12,517 bases of DNA, from the NCBI GenBank assembly GCA_039811865.1, contig JBDHZK010000074.1, positions 1-12,517 on the forward strand. The letters run 5' to 3'. Origin of the DNA: JBDHZK01 sp039811865 (GTDB lineage Bacteria; Actinomycetota; Actinomycetes; Propionibacteriales; Propionibacteriaceae). Shown here one piece after another: positions 1 to 7,095 of this stretch. Made by a program: the position numbers and the translations under genes. A model generated the notes under the pieces. That model saw only the letters and a list, made by a program, of their open reading frames with translations, was not told the DNA's origin and ran no database searches. Within the stretch, counting starts at the first letter, position 1. Every line of letters starts with the position of its first letter.

Positions 1-689
1 TAATCGACGCGACCGTGAGCGCACAGGCGCAGGACCGCCTCGCTCATCTGGGCGCGCGACAACTCGGCGCCGTGCAACTGGCCGAGGAAGACGGGACGCT
101 GTTCGGCGCCACCATTGCCCGCGCCGACGGCGTCCACGCCGGCCCGCCAGAGCAGCTCCGAGCCGACGCATTCGGCGGTCACGTCCGGCCGCTCCTGCGT
201 CCAGTAGGCGGCATCGCCCTCGCTCCAGGCCAGCAGGTGCGCGTTGCGCGGCAGGGGCGGCGCCATCGGCGTCAGCAGGCCGTGCTGGACGACGCCGAAG
301 ACGGCCCGGTGCCGGGCGGCCAGGCGATACCCCTGCTCGTTCAGCGGCAGGTAGTGGCCGGCCCCGAGGACGACCCGGACCGACGGCAGCGTCACCTCCG
401 AGATGCGCGTGGCGCGCCAGGGAACTCCAGGCAGCATCGCCGCGACCGGGAAGGGCGACACGACGCCGATCGGTACGTCGGTGAGGTGCTTGAGCGGCTC
501 CAGCATCGAGATGGAACCCGCCGAAGCGCTCTCCACGACCACGAGCAGTTTCGGGTCGGGGGCGTTGGTGGCCAGTTCGTAGCTGGGCCGTCCCCGCGGC
601 CGCAGTGCCGAGACGAGCGTCCGGCCGGCGTTGCGGCGCCGCTGCCAGGCCTGCCAGGCGGCCAGATCCGCTGGGAACCTCAAGCCCAT
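1..689 (-). CDS. Surface-polysaccharide (GT-B-like) protein with QHG motif, partial
   Basis: This is the last visible gene of the minus-strand glycan operon. It is open for 229 codons and runs off the left edge, so the C-terminus is missing. I see no signal peptide or membrane segment, so it should be cytosolic. The segment VVQHGLLTP (residues 133-141), followed by WSEGDAAYW (155-163) and ECVGSELLW (173-181), resembles the centre of GT-B-like glycan enzymes, such as CDP-glycerol glycerophosphotransferases and capsule proteins, in which a QHG motif precedes the second Rossmann domain. The second domain appears to begin near FLGQLHG (201-207). The ATG is chosen because GGAGGAG lies five bases upstream. 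It overlaps the end of the preceding glycosyltransferase by 10 bp, which suggests translational coupling. The family is a guess from motifs; the substrate is unknown. A plain glycosyltransferase is equally possible. Confidence 0.7.
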   Translation of the reverse strand, partial: MGLRFPADLAAWQAWQRRRNAGRTLVSALRPRGRPSYELATNAPDPKLLVVVESASAGSISMLEPLKHLTDVPIGVVSPFPVAAMLPGVPWRATRISEVTLPSVRVVLGAGHYLPLNEQGYRLAARHRAVFGVVQHGLLTPMAPPLPRNAHLLAWSEGDAAYWTQERPDVTAECVGSELLWRAGVDAVGAGNGGAEQRPVFLGQLHGAELSRAQMSEAVLRLCAHGRVD

Positions 690-1693
690 AACTCCTCCAA
701 TGCCTTGGCGCGATGCGCGAACGTGTGCTCGGCCAGGGTTCGGGCGCGCCCAGCGCGCCGTAGCCCATCGCCCCACGCCCGGTCGGTGGTCGCCCGCCTG
801 GCCAGCTCGACCAACTCGTCCTGGCTGGAAAACACGGCGAGTTCGGAGCCCGGAGCGTAAAACTCCGCCACGTCCGCGCGGTCGGTCAACTGGACCGCGC
901 CAACCCCGCAGGCCTCGAACGTGCGCATCGTGAAGCCGTCCTGGTCGCCGTGAATATTCAGCGTGGCGGCGGCGCCGGCCATCAGGCCGTACGCCTCGGC
1001 GAGGTCGACGTCGCGTCCCGACGACACCGCCGGGCGCGACCAATGCAGAGAGCGGATCCGATCGACCGGGTGCCTGGACCAGTCGCGGCCGTACGCCCGC
1101 ACGCTCAGACCTGCCTCGGACAACGTCAGCAGCGCGCGCTCGCGATTGGGGTAGCGCGCGCCGACGAACACGACGTCCCGACCCGGCGCCGGCACCACCG
1201 GGATGGACGGGTCATAGGCCAGCGGGACGTGGCGCGCATCGTGGCCCCGCCGGATCAGCGCAGCCACGTCGGCCCGGCTGTAGCTGGCGATCCGGTGCAC
1301 CCGGTTCAGCGACTCCTCGGTGTGTTTGGTGCGGCGCAGCTCGTCGTACAGCCAGAGCCCGGCCCGGGCGCCGACGCGCTCCACCGCCGCCCAGAAGGCG
1401 TCGGTCAACTTGTCGCCCTTGATCACCAAGACGAGGTCGGGCTTGGCCTCAAGCACGGCGCGGCGGGCGTGTTCGGACGCCCGGGCGGCCACAGCCGCAG
1501 TGGTCGGATGCCCGAACAGGGGCGGCACTTCGTAGCGCAGCTTGTGCATGGCGCCGGCCAGCGCCGTCGGACGCTCGTCATAGCGGTGGGTGCTCACCGC
1601 GTAGCCGAGTTCTCGAAAGGCCCGCGCGATGGATCGCCAGTAGCCGTGGAACTTGGGTGTGACCACCAGCAGGCGCCCCCGTGAGGTGCTCAC
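680..1693 (-). CDS. CgeB-type glycosyltransferase (group 1, GT-B fold)
   Basis: A 337-residue soluble protein predicted to transfer a sugar from a nucleotide donor during surface-glycan assembly in the cytosol. The N-terminus is a Rossmann-like domain (RLLVVTPKFHGYW, residues 7-19). The C-terminal half carries VVFVGARYPNRE (174-185), then LNIHGDQDGFTMRTFEACG (245-263) and VQLTD (267-271). That arrangement is typical of the CgeB/Glyco_trans_1_2 families, in which the Glu of the xTFEACG stretch (E260) contacts the donor nucleotide sugar. The GTG start overlaps the TGA of the upstream epimerase in a GTGA tetranucleotide. The frame stays open far upstream of this GTG, but that extension lies antiparallel in frame space to the clearly coding epimerase and shows no family motif, so it is not used. 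Donor and acceptor are unknown. Confidence 0.85.
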   Translation of the reverse strand: MSTSRGRLLVVTPKFHGYWRSIARAFRELGYAVSTHRYDERPTALAGAMHKLRYEVPPLFGHPTTAAVAARASEHARRAVLEAKPDLVLVIKGDKLTDAFWAAVERVGARAGLWLYDELRRTKHTEESLNRVHRIASYSRADVAALIRRGHDARHVPLAYDPSIPVVPAPGRDVVFVGARYPNRERALLTLSEAGLSVRAYGRDWSRHPVDRIRSLHWSRPAVSSGRDVDLAEAYGLMAGAAATLNIHGDQDGFTMRTFEACGVGAVQLTDRADVAEFYAPGSELAVFSSQDELVELARRATTDRAWGDGLRRAGRARTLAEHTFAHRAKALEELWA

Positions 1694-2739
1694 TCGGCCA
1701 GGCCCCGGCTGGTCAACTCGGTCAGGGCGTCGTCCCAGGCGCCTGCGGCGGCTCCCGGACGATCCCAGGACGCCCGAATGAATGCCGTCACAGCCTCCTG
1801 CGCGCTCCAGCGGGGCAGCGGCGCCCCCGCCTGCCGAAGCCTGGTCAGGTCGGCGCACGCGTGCTCGATGTCGCCGGCGCGGTGCACCTGGACGTGCTCG
1901 TAGCTTCCCCCGACCGGCGAGCCAAGGATCGCCGCGGCCGCCAACTCGGTGAGCGTTGTCCGGACGCCCGTGCCGCAGTTCAGCACCCGAACCGCTCCGG
2001 CCTGCGGGGGTTGGGCCAACGCCCAGGTGAGCAGCGCCGCGACGTCGCTGACGTGCACGAAGTCGCGGGTGGCGCTCCCGTCGCCGTAGACGAGCAGCGG
2101 CAAGCCCTCGCGCAGGCGAGCCAAGAAGGCCGCCAGGACGCCGGTGTAGGGGTTGTGCAGCGCCTGCCCCGGACCGATCACGTTCTGCGGGCGGACGATC
2201 GTCACCGGCACGCCGCGCGCGGTCGCGGCGAGCGCATCCTCGCCTTGCGACTTCGTTTCGCCGTAGACCGAGACCGGATGGTGGGGGTCGGCTTCGGTGG
2301 ACGCCTCGGGTCGCCCCTCCGGGCAGCACCGGGCGCCGAACGTCACCGCGTGGTTCGGGCAGCCGTAGCGGCCTTCGCCGTAGACGGCCCGGGAGCTGAG
2401 CGCGACCAGCGGGACGCCTCGCTCGGCCGCGAACTCGCCGGCCAGCCGCGTCCCGGTCACGTTCACGCGCCGATAGCGGTCCACCTCGTACATCGACTGG
2501 GCCGTGCCGGTTTCGGCGGCGAGATGAACGACAGCGTCGACGGCCCCCACGGCGTCCCAGGTCGCCGGGTCGGCGACGTCGCCGACCAGTACCTTCCCGG
2601 GGAAGGAGCTCCGGCTGGCCGCGGGATCGAGGTGCACCTGGGGCGCGAGGACGTCCAGGGCGACCAGGTCGTGTCCGGTCAAGGAGCGGGCGAGGTGCTG
2701 TCCGATGAAGCCGGCCCCCCCGGTCAGCAGGAACCTCAT
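1690..2739 (-). CDS. NAD-dependent epimerase/dehydratase, WbiB (dTDP-L-rhamnose 4-epimerase)-like
   Basis: A 349-residue extended short-chain dehydrogenase that probably makes or interconverts a nucleotide-activated sugar for the surrounding glycosyltransferases. The NAD-binding TGGAGFIG sits at residues 6-13, catalytic Ser in ALSSRAVYG (S115/S116), and the YxxxK pair at Y159/K163. RPQNVIGPGQALHNPYTG (183-200) and YGDGSATRDFVHVSDVA (218-234) resemble dTDP-L-rhamnose 4-epimerases of the WbiB type. Those enzymes carry a Cys-rich insert just before YxxxK; here a short Cys-containing stretch (C127, C138, C139) occupies that place. The ATG overlaps the TGA of the acyltransferase (ATGA). An in-frame extension to about 3096 would run through the acyltransferase and is rejected. 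The epimerase/dehydratase call is firm; the rhamnose-talose specificity is only suggested, and a UDP-hexose 4-epimerase is possible. Confidence 0.87.
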   Translation of the reverse strand: MRFLLTGGAGFIGQHLARSLTGHDLVALDVLAPQVHLDPAASRSSFPGKVLVGDVADPATWDAVGAVDAVVHLAAETGTAQSMYEVDRYRRVNVTGTRLAGEFAAERGVPLVALSSRAVYGEGRYGCPNHAVTFGARCCPEGRPEASTEADPHHPVSVYGETKSQGEDALAATARGVPVTIVRPQNVIGPGQALHNPYTGVLAAFLARLREGLPLLVYGDGSATRDFVHVSDVAALLTWALAQPPQAGAVRVLNCGTGVRTTLTELAAAAILGSPVGGSYEHVQVHRAGDIEHACADLTRLRQAGAPLPRWSAQEAVTAFIRASWDRPGAAAGAWDDALTELTSRGLAE

Positions 2740-3287
2740 GCGTGGGTCGGGCGGAGCCGGGCCGGTACCCCGACCGCGACCGCGCCGGCCGGGACGTCCT
2801 TCGTGACGACGGCACCCGCCCCGATGGTGGCCCCGGCGCCGATCCGGACTCCGCCGAGGACGACGGCGTTCTGGCCGATGAACACGTCGTCCTCGATCAC
2901 GATGGCGCCGGTGCCGCGCACCAGCGAGCGGTCGTCGCCGCGCAGGTGGTCGGCTGTCGTGATGAATACCGAGTCCGCGATCTGACAGCCGGAGCCGATG
3001 GTCACCGGGTCGATCGAATGGATATGCAGATTGTGGGAGAGGATGGTCTGGCTGCCGATCAGGATGGGCCCGCCGCCCGGCTCGCACTGCAGCCAAACCC
3101 CCGGGTACACCGCGCAGCCGGCACCGATCTCGATCCGGTCCAGCCCTCGCAGAATGCGGGGCCGCATGATCACGGTCCCCTCACCCACTTCGGCGAACGC
3201 CTGCCGATAGAGGAGGGCCGTCGCCAGGCGGCCCGCGTGCCAGCGCAACTTGGACGGCGCCTCGGCGATCCGCCGCGCCAGGTTCAT
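2736..3287 (-). CDS. Hexapeptide-repeat (WbbJ/LacA-type) O-acetyltransferase
   Basis: A 183-residue left-handed beta-helix acyltransferase, likely adding acetyl from acetyl-CoA to a sugar or sugar intermediate of the glycan made by this operon. Isoleucine/valine-rich hexapeptide repeats begin around residue 38 and recur through IEIGAGCAVYPG (52-63), ILIGSQTILSH (75-85), VTIGSGCQIADS (95-106), IVIEDDVFIGQNAVVLGG (129-146) and VRIGAGATIGAGAVVTKDVP (147-166). The presumed catalytic His is H114 in TADHLRGD, on the loop between helix halves as in maltose/galactoside acetyltransferases. The closing GVPARLR (173-179) is also typical. The ATG is preceded by GGAGGAAAGC and overlaps the GT2 gene's TGA as ATGA. 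The N-terminal 35 residues may form an amphipathic helix. The acceptor sugar is unknown. Confidence 0.88.
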   Translation of the reverse strand: MNLARRIAEAPSKLRWHAGRLATALLYRQAFAEVGEGTVIMRPRILRGLDRIEIGAGCAVYPGVWLQCEPGGGPILIGSQTILSHNLHIHSIDPVTIGSGCQIADSVFITTADHLRGDDRSLVRGTGAIVIEDDVFIGQNAVVLGGVRIGAGATIGAGAVVTKDVPAGAVAVGVPARLRPTHA

Positions 3288-4222
3288 GCTTTCCTCCAGA
3301 TCAGGTCCCATTCGTCGCGGGCCACCGCGAGCGGACGGACGTCGCGGCCGAGCAACCGGCGTCCCGCATTCCAACCCAGATTGGCCGCCGTGGCGGCGGT
3401 CAACCCAACCCGAAGGGTAGCCAGTCCGCCCCACTTGCGGGCATAGCGAGTCCTGGCCGCGACCAGCCAGGCGCGCCGCCGGGCGGGGTCGGAGGAGCCG
3501 CCTCCGACATGGACGACTGTGGGCGCCGGCAACGCGATGGACGGCAGGCCGCGGTCGCGCAGCCGTCGCTGCAGGTCGATCTCCTCGCAGTTCATGTAGT
3601 AGCGCTCGTCGAACCCGCCCGCCGCCTCGAAGTCGGCTCGGGGCAAGAGCAGGGCGGCACCGATCACCCAGTCGGTCGCCTCGCCCGATCCGGACCCGGG
3701 CGGTGCATCGTGCCCGACGGCGCGGTGCCAGGACGGCCGGTGGCGATGTGCGGCCAACGGCGTCAGCCATTCGGCGATCTGGTGCCCCGGGGTGGGGAAG
3801 CGCCGCGCCGACCAGACCCGATGGCCGTCCGGGTCGACGATTGCAGGAGCCAGGACCGCCGGCAGCCAGGGTCGAGCGGCGGCGAGAAACTCGGTGAGAA
3901 AGGTCGGGCCGACCGACAAGTCGGAGTTCAGGATCAGCAGCAGTTCGCGATCGGCGGCCCGGACGCCGCTGTTCACCGCGGCGCCGAAGCCGCCGTTGGC
4001 GTCCCGGCGGATCACCAGCACGTCGGAGAGCTGCGGGAATGGCCGCGGCGAGTGATCGTCGGCCACGATGATCTGACCGGGCGGCGGTGTCTGCCTCTTC
4101 AACTCGGCGATCAGGGCCAGCGTGGGCTCGGGGTCGCCGTAGTGGGGGACAACCACGCTCACGGCGGCGCCGTCCACCGGTTGACCGTCGAGTCGGCGTT
4201 CGACGTCAATCTTCGATCCCAT
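3284..4222 (-). CDS. GT2 family glycosyltransferase (WbbL/rhamnosyltransferase-like)
   Basis: This is the first gene of the five-gene minus-strand operon and encodes 312 residues. It is an inverting GT-A glycosyltransferase: VSVVVPHYGD (21-30) starts the nucleotide-binding fold, VADDHS (53-58) contains the uridine/thymidine-binding Asp, and the metal-binding position is LNSDLS (98-103). The acceptor-side block is WVIGAALLLPR (185-195), then GGFDERYYMNCEEIDLQRRL (202-221), with a Cys-Glu-Glu-Ile-Asp version of the usual ED(V/I)D motif. This block closely follows actinobacterial WbbL-type rhamnosyltransferases, but the donor cannot be fixed by eye. No membrane helix is evident, so it acts at the cytosolic membrane face. 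The ATG at 4222 has GGGGAGAAGC immediately upstream. Codon use is like the neighbours. Confidence 0.9.
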   Translation of the reverse strand: MGSKIDVERRLDGQPVDGAAVSVVVPHYGDPEPTLALIAELKRQTPPPGQIIVADDHSPRPFPQLSDVLVIRRDANGGFGAAVNSGVRAADRELLLILNSDLSVGPTFLTEFLAAARPWLPAVLAPAIVDPDGHRVWSARRFPTPGHQIAEWLTPLAAHRHRPSWHRAVGHDAPPGSGSGEATDWVIGAALLLPRADFEAAGGFDERYYMNCEEIDLQRRLRDRGLPSIALPAPTVVHVGGGSSDPARRRAWLVAARTRYARKWGGLATLRVGLTAATAANLGWNAGRRLLGRDVRPLAVARDEWDLIWRKA

Positions 4223-4352
4223 GCTTCTCCCCGCCCCAACTCGACCAGCTTGGATAGGCCCGGTCAGCTTAGCGGCGGCCGGGACGGCCGAGCGCTGGCG
4301 CGGCCCAGGTCGTGCGCGGGGCCGTCCGGCGGCCGGATGCGAGGATTGGCGT
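4223..4352. promoter_or_regulatory. Divergent intergenic region between glycan operon and GT4 gene
   Basis: This 130-bp gap must carry the promoters for both the five-gene minus-strand operon and the plus-strand GT4 gene. On the minus strand TAAGCT (4271-4266) matches the actinobacterial TANNNT -10 form and would leave a leader of about 37 bases, but I see no good -35 at the right distance. No convincing plus-strand -10 was found. An 8-bp inverted pair, GGACGGCC (4282-4289) and GGCCGTCC (4320-4327), is present but may be chance at this GC content. Confidence 0.3.
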
Positions 4353-5564
4353 GTGCGTCGACCTCGAGTAGTGCTGCTGTCCTACGTGGTGCCGCACGCC
4401 GACATTCCGCATGCCGGGGGCCGGTATCTTCTCGCGCTGTGTCAGGTGCTCGAGCGCGAGGTCGACCTCACCTTCCTCGCCCCCTACACCCGCGTTAACG
4501 CCGGTGCCGTGGCCGCCCCGGGGGCGCCCGCGAACGTCGTGCTGGTGGGTTCGCCTGGCCGCCGGCTCCCGGCGCGGATCCTCAACCGGCTGGCGCTGTT
4601 GGCCGACCGCGGATTGCGTCCGCACGACCCCGGGGCGCCCTACCTGCCCTTCGTCATGGGCATCCTCCGAGATCCCGCCGTCCGGCGGACGATTCGCCGG
4701 GCCGACGTCTTGGACCTGCAGTGGCTGGATTCGATCCGGGTGCTGCCGGTCTTGCGGCTGTTGAATCGCCGGGCGCGCGCGGTCGGCACGTTCCACGACG
4801 TGCAGTCCCAAAGCTTCTCGCGCGAGCCTGCCCGGGACGCTCGCGAGCGCCGCTACTGGCGCCGGATGACCAGACGCGCGCAATGTCACGAACGGCGCGC
4901 GGTCGCCGGGCTGGACGCCGTCCTCGCGTTCAGCCCGAAGGATCTGACGTTGCTCGGTGACCCCGCGAACGGCGCGCTCGTGCTCCCGCCGCTGGCGCCG
5001 GGAGAGGCGCCGGCCCACCCGCCGGCGGGGGGCGTACCAACGGTGCTGTTCGTCTCTTACCTGGCCCGCGCCGAGAACCACCAGGCCGCGCGTTGGTTGC
5101 TCGCCTCGATCTGGCCGCAGGTCTTGGCGGCGCACCCCGACGCCGCGCTTCGCATCGTCGGCTCGGGCGCAGCTCCAGACCTGATCGAACAGGCGGCGGC
5201 GAGCCGCGGGGTCACGCTCGCGGGCTTCGTCCCCGACCTAGCCGACGAATACGCGCGGGCCTGGGTCGCGATCATCCCGCTGCTGCAGGGGGCCGGGGTG
5301 AAGTTCAAGACGGTGGAAGCCCTGTGGCACGGCGTCCCGACCGTGGCCACGACCGTGGGGGCCGAGGGGATCGACGGGCCCGACCTGTTCGCGGGCGTCT
5401 CGGACGACGCCGCGACGCTCGCCGCGGCGGTCTCGACGGCGCTCGCCGACCCCGCTGTCGCAGCGGGCCAAGCACTGCGCGCCCAAGCCTGGGTGGGCCG
5501 AACCTACGGCCGGGAGCAGTTCGTCGCGTCGATCAGGCGTGCCATCAGCCCGGCCGGGCATTGA
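4353..5564 (+). CDS. GT4-type glycosyltransferase (group 1, GT-B)
   Basis: A 403-residue retaining GT-B glycosyltransferase, probably adding a sugar during assembly of the same glycan. The N-terminal domain begins RVVLLSYVVPH (5-15) and the acceptor loop includes PHAGGRYLLAL (19-29). The C-terminal donor domain has VLFVSYLARAENHQAARWLL (231-250), LRIVGSG (266-272), AGFVPDLADEYARAWVAIIP (290-309) and GAGVKFKTVEALWHGVPTVA (313-332). The last block contains the lysine/glutamate pair conserved in this family. I choose the GTG at 4353 because GCGAGG lies about eight bases upstream and homology-like sequence begins there. An in-frame ATG at 4221 would overlap the divergent gene's start and remove the promoter space. 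It converges on the next gene with only 19 bp between stops. Confidence 0.87.
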   Translation: MRRPRVVLLSYVVPHADIPHAGGRYLLALCQVLEREVDLTFLAPYTRVNAGAVAAPGAPANVVLVGSPGRRLPARILNRLALLADRGLRPHDPGAPYLPFVMGILRDPAVRRTIRRADVLDLQWLDSIRVLPVLRLLNRRARAVGTFHDVQSQSFSREPARDARERRYWRRMTRRAQCHERRAVAGLDAVLAFSPKDLTLLGDPANGALVLPPLAPGEAPAHPPAGGVPTVLFVSYLARAENHQAARWLLASIWPQVLAAHPDAALRIVGSGAAPDLIEQAAASRGVTLAGFVPDLADEYARAWVAIIPLLQGAGVKFKTVEALWHGVPTVATTVGAEGIDGPDLFAGVSDDAATLAAAVSTALADPAVAAGQALRAQAWVGRTYGREQFVASIRRAISPAGH

Positions 5565-5583
5565 AATCGATCGGGCGTCCCGG

Positions 5584-6891
5584 TCAGCGGTGGTGGGATC
5601 GCGGGCGAAGCAGCAGGGTGACCACCACGACCACCAGGCCGAGTTGGCCCAGGACCCTGATGGCGGTGCCGACTCCGATCACCTCGTCAGCCCCGACCAG
5701 GCGGTGGTACAGCTGCGGCCACGAAGCGAACGTGTTCGCCAATTCGGCCATCACCCAGGCAGCGAGGAGGGACAGGCGTCGGTTCGTCAGCAATGCCAGC
5801 GGAAGCAGCAGTAGGGCGTCGGCTGGCAGGTAGCTGGGCGTGGTCACCAGGAGGATCGCCAGGGCAATCAGCCCGTACGAGGTAAGGCCCGCCGGGCGAC
5901 GCGCCAGGCCGGCGAACCAGACCAGCGCGATCACGGTCGCAACCAGGGCCCCGCCGCACACCATGAAGGGGATGAGGCCCGGTTGTTCCCCAAGTCCGGG
6001 GCGAAGGTAGCGCCAGATCGAGGTTTGCTCCGGATCGGCCAGCGAGGGTCGAATCACCGTCGTCAGGTGGCTGCTCAGCCAGCCGGTCGGGTGTAAGGCC
6101 AGCCAGGGAGCGTTCAGGGCCACCCAAGCCACGACGGCGGTAACCAGTGGCAAGAGCACCACGCGAGGACGGCGGCGGTTGACCGCGATCGCAACCAGAG
6201 CAAGGCCCAGCCCAGCGACCGCCGGTGCTGCCGCCGCCCCGATGCCCAGAAGGGCTCCGGTGAGGACGAGCTTTCGCTGCCGCCAGGCCCACACCGCGGT
6301 GACTAGAGCCAGGATGCCGATCCAGTGCCAGCCCTCGAATGACTCGAGCACCATCAGCGGCGCGACGCACGCCAAGCCACGAAACCAGCGCAAGCTTCCG
6401 AGCATTCGCTGCAGCAATGCCATTGCCGCCACGGCCGCGACCGACAGCAGGCCCGCATTCAGCCAGAAGAAGGTGCCAGCCTCCCGGAGCACGGCGGGGT
6501 CGGCAGTCAGTTCGGCAACGGTGGCCGTCGAGCGTTTTGCGTAGTCGGCGGCGTCCACTTGATGGATCGCATGGGTCAGCAGGCCCGTGGCCTCTTCGAG
6601 GAGCGCGACCAACGCCGGCTCGTGAAATGGAACCGCGTCCGCGCCCTGCCCACCGAAGGGTGCGGACGAACGGGCCAAGCCGTGCTCCAAATAGGCAGTG
6701 GGGATCTGAGTACGGCAATAATCGATTTGCCGTCCCGGAGCGGAAACGCAGGGCAGTTTCACCGCCGCGGCGATTGCCAGCAGGACGACCACGGCCGCAA
6801 TGGCAAGGGCTCGCAGCCCGAAGGCCCGTCGCCCAGCCGACGCCTCGTCCGCAGCAGCAAGGCGCGTCCGCGCCTGGGTTTCCCCTGGCAT
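5584..6891 (-). CDS. Polytopic membrane GT-C (GT87/DUF2029-like) glycosyltransferase
   Basis: A 435-residue integral membrane protein with roughly nine or ten hydrophobic helices, the first at about 25-45 and others through 143-428. After the first helix comes a soluble loop with DYCRTQIPTAYLEHGLA (57-73) and FHEPAL (89-94). This recalls the actinobacterial GT87-type proteins, whose loops read roughly DYCYSDIP...RGL...EYP and which use polyprenyl-phosphate sugars outside the membrane. No classic GT-C DxD is obvious, so the enzymatic role is inferred. The chosen ATG at 6891 has GAGGGGGG four bases upstream. In-frame alternatives are ATG at 6921 and GTG at 6948, giving 445 or 454 residues. It is convergent with the GT4 gene and divergent from the acyltransferase. 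A non-catalytic membrane protein remains possible. Confidence 0.8.
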   Translation of the reverse strand: MPGETQARTRLAAADEASAGRRAFGLRALAIAAVVVLLAIAAAVKLPCVSAPGRQIDYCRTQIPTAYLEHGLARSSAPFGGQGADAVPFHEPALVALLEEATGLLTHAIHQVDAADYAKRSTATVAELTADPAVLREAGTFFWLNAGLLSVAAVAAMALLQRMLGSLRWFRGLACVAPLMVLESFEGWHWIGILALVTAVWAWRQRKLVLTGALLGIGAAAAPAVAGLGLALVAIAVNRRRPRVVLLPLVTAVVAWVALNAPWLALHPTGWLSSHLTTVIRPSLADPEQTSIWRYLRPGLGEQPGLIPFMVCGGALVATVIALVWFAGLARRPAGLTSYGLIALAILLVTTPSYLPADALLLLPLALLTNRRLSLLAAWVMAELANTFASWPQLYHRLVGADEVIGVGTAIRVLGQLGLVVVVVTLLLRPRSHHR

Positions 6892-6969
6892 TTGTCCCCC
6901 CTCGACGGTGCTTCCCGCCATTGCCGTGCCCCCACGAGCGCTAGGCACCGTGCCGATACCGTCTCAGCC

Positions 6970-6988
6970 ATTGCCCGGCCTGGGCAAT
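6970..6988. promoter_or_regulatory. Operator-like inverted repeat ATTGCCC-N5-GGGCAAT
   Basis: A perfect 7-bp inverted repeat with a 5-bp spacer (GGCCT) lies in the intergenic region between the divergent GT87-like and acyltransferase genes. Symmetry, arm length and position fit a dimeric regulator site. It would cover the -35 region of the candidate -10 box at 7005-7010, so repression of the acyltransferase side is the simplest reading. No regulator gene is in the window. Confidence 0.4.
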
Positions 6989-6999
6989 CGGGGCCACGG

Positions 7000-7010
7000 T
7001 AACTTATGCT
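7000..7010 (+). promoter_or_regulatory. Candidate -10 region for the acyltransferase/MauE operon
   Basis: The stretch TAACTTATGCT contains two overlapping TANNNT matches, TAACTT at 7000-7005 and TATGCT at 7005-7010, in otherwise GC-rich sequence. The position is about 80 bp ahead of the acyltransferase start. No consensus -35 is visible; the inverted repeat at 6970-6988 sits where it would be. Confidence 0.35.
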
Positions 7011-7056
7011 CGCCGCGGGTTCGGTCGGACCCGTCACGAAATGCAAGGGGATTATT

Positions 7057-7095
7057 GTGCCCGGCGTCCTGCCCCTCGGGGAGCCGGCCCAGTGA
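7057..7095 (+). promoter_or_regulatory. Candidate 12-codon leader ORF upstream of the acyltransferase
   Basis: A GTG at 7057 is preceded by AAGGGG at 7045-7050 with a 6-base spacer, a better ribosome site than the earlier ATG at 7041 has. It opens a short frame reading VPGVLPLGEPAQ and stopping with TGA at 7093-7095. That stop overlaps the GTG start of the acyltransferase as GTGA, the same coupling seen elsewhere in this window. The frame may set translational coupling. It carries no run of one amino acid that would suggest attenuation, and it could be chance. Confidence 0.25.

Noticed and set aside
15..860. Plus-strand open frame over the left-edge genes
   Set aside because: Arg/Gln-rich shadow translation. 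The minus strand shows family motifs (QHG, WSEGDAAYW, LNIHGDQDGFTM) with overlapping starts and ribosome sites.
1681..2985. Long plus-strand open frame antisense to the epimerase and acyltransferase
   Set aside because: It has no recognisable motif, and the opposite strand carries clear Rossmann and beta-helix motifs. Long antisense frames are expected at this GC content.
2740..3096. 119-codon in-frame N-terminal extension of the epimerase
   Set aside because: It overlaps the coding part of the acyltransferase, has no motif, and the NAD-binding TGGAGFIG must lie close to the N-terminus.
4282..4327. GGACGGCC/GGCCGTCC inverted pair in the divergent gap
   Set aside because: 8-bp arms with a 30-base loop in very GC-rich sequence are likely by chance. 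It is noted within the intergenic feature only.
4353..4360. Start of the GT4 gene at the upstream ATG 4221
   Set aside because: It would overlap the start codon of the divergent GT2 gene and leaves no promoter; the added residues have no family resemblance.
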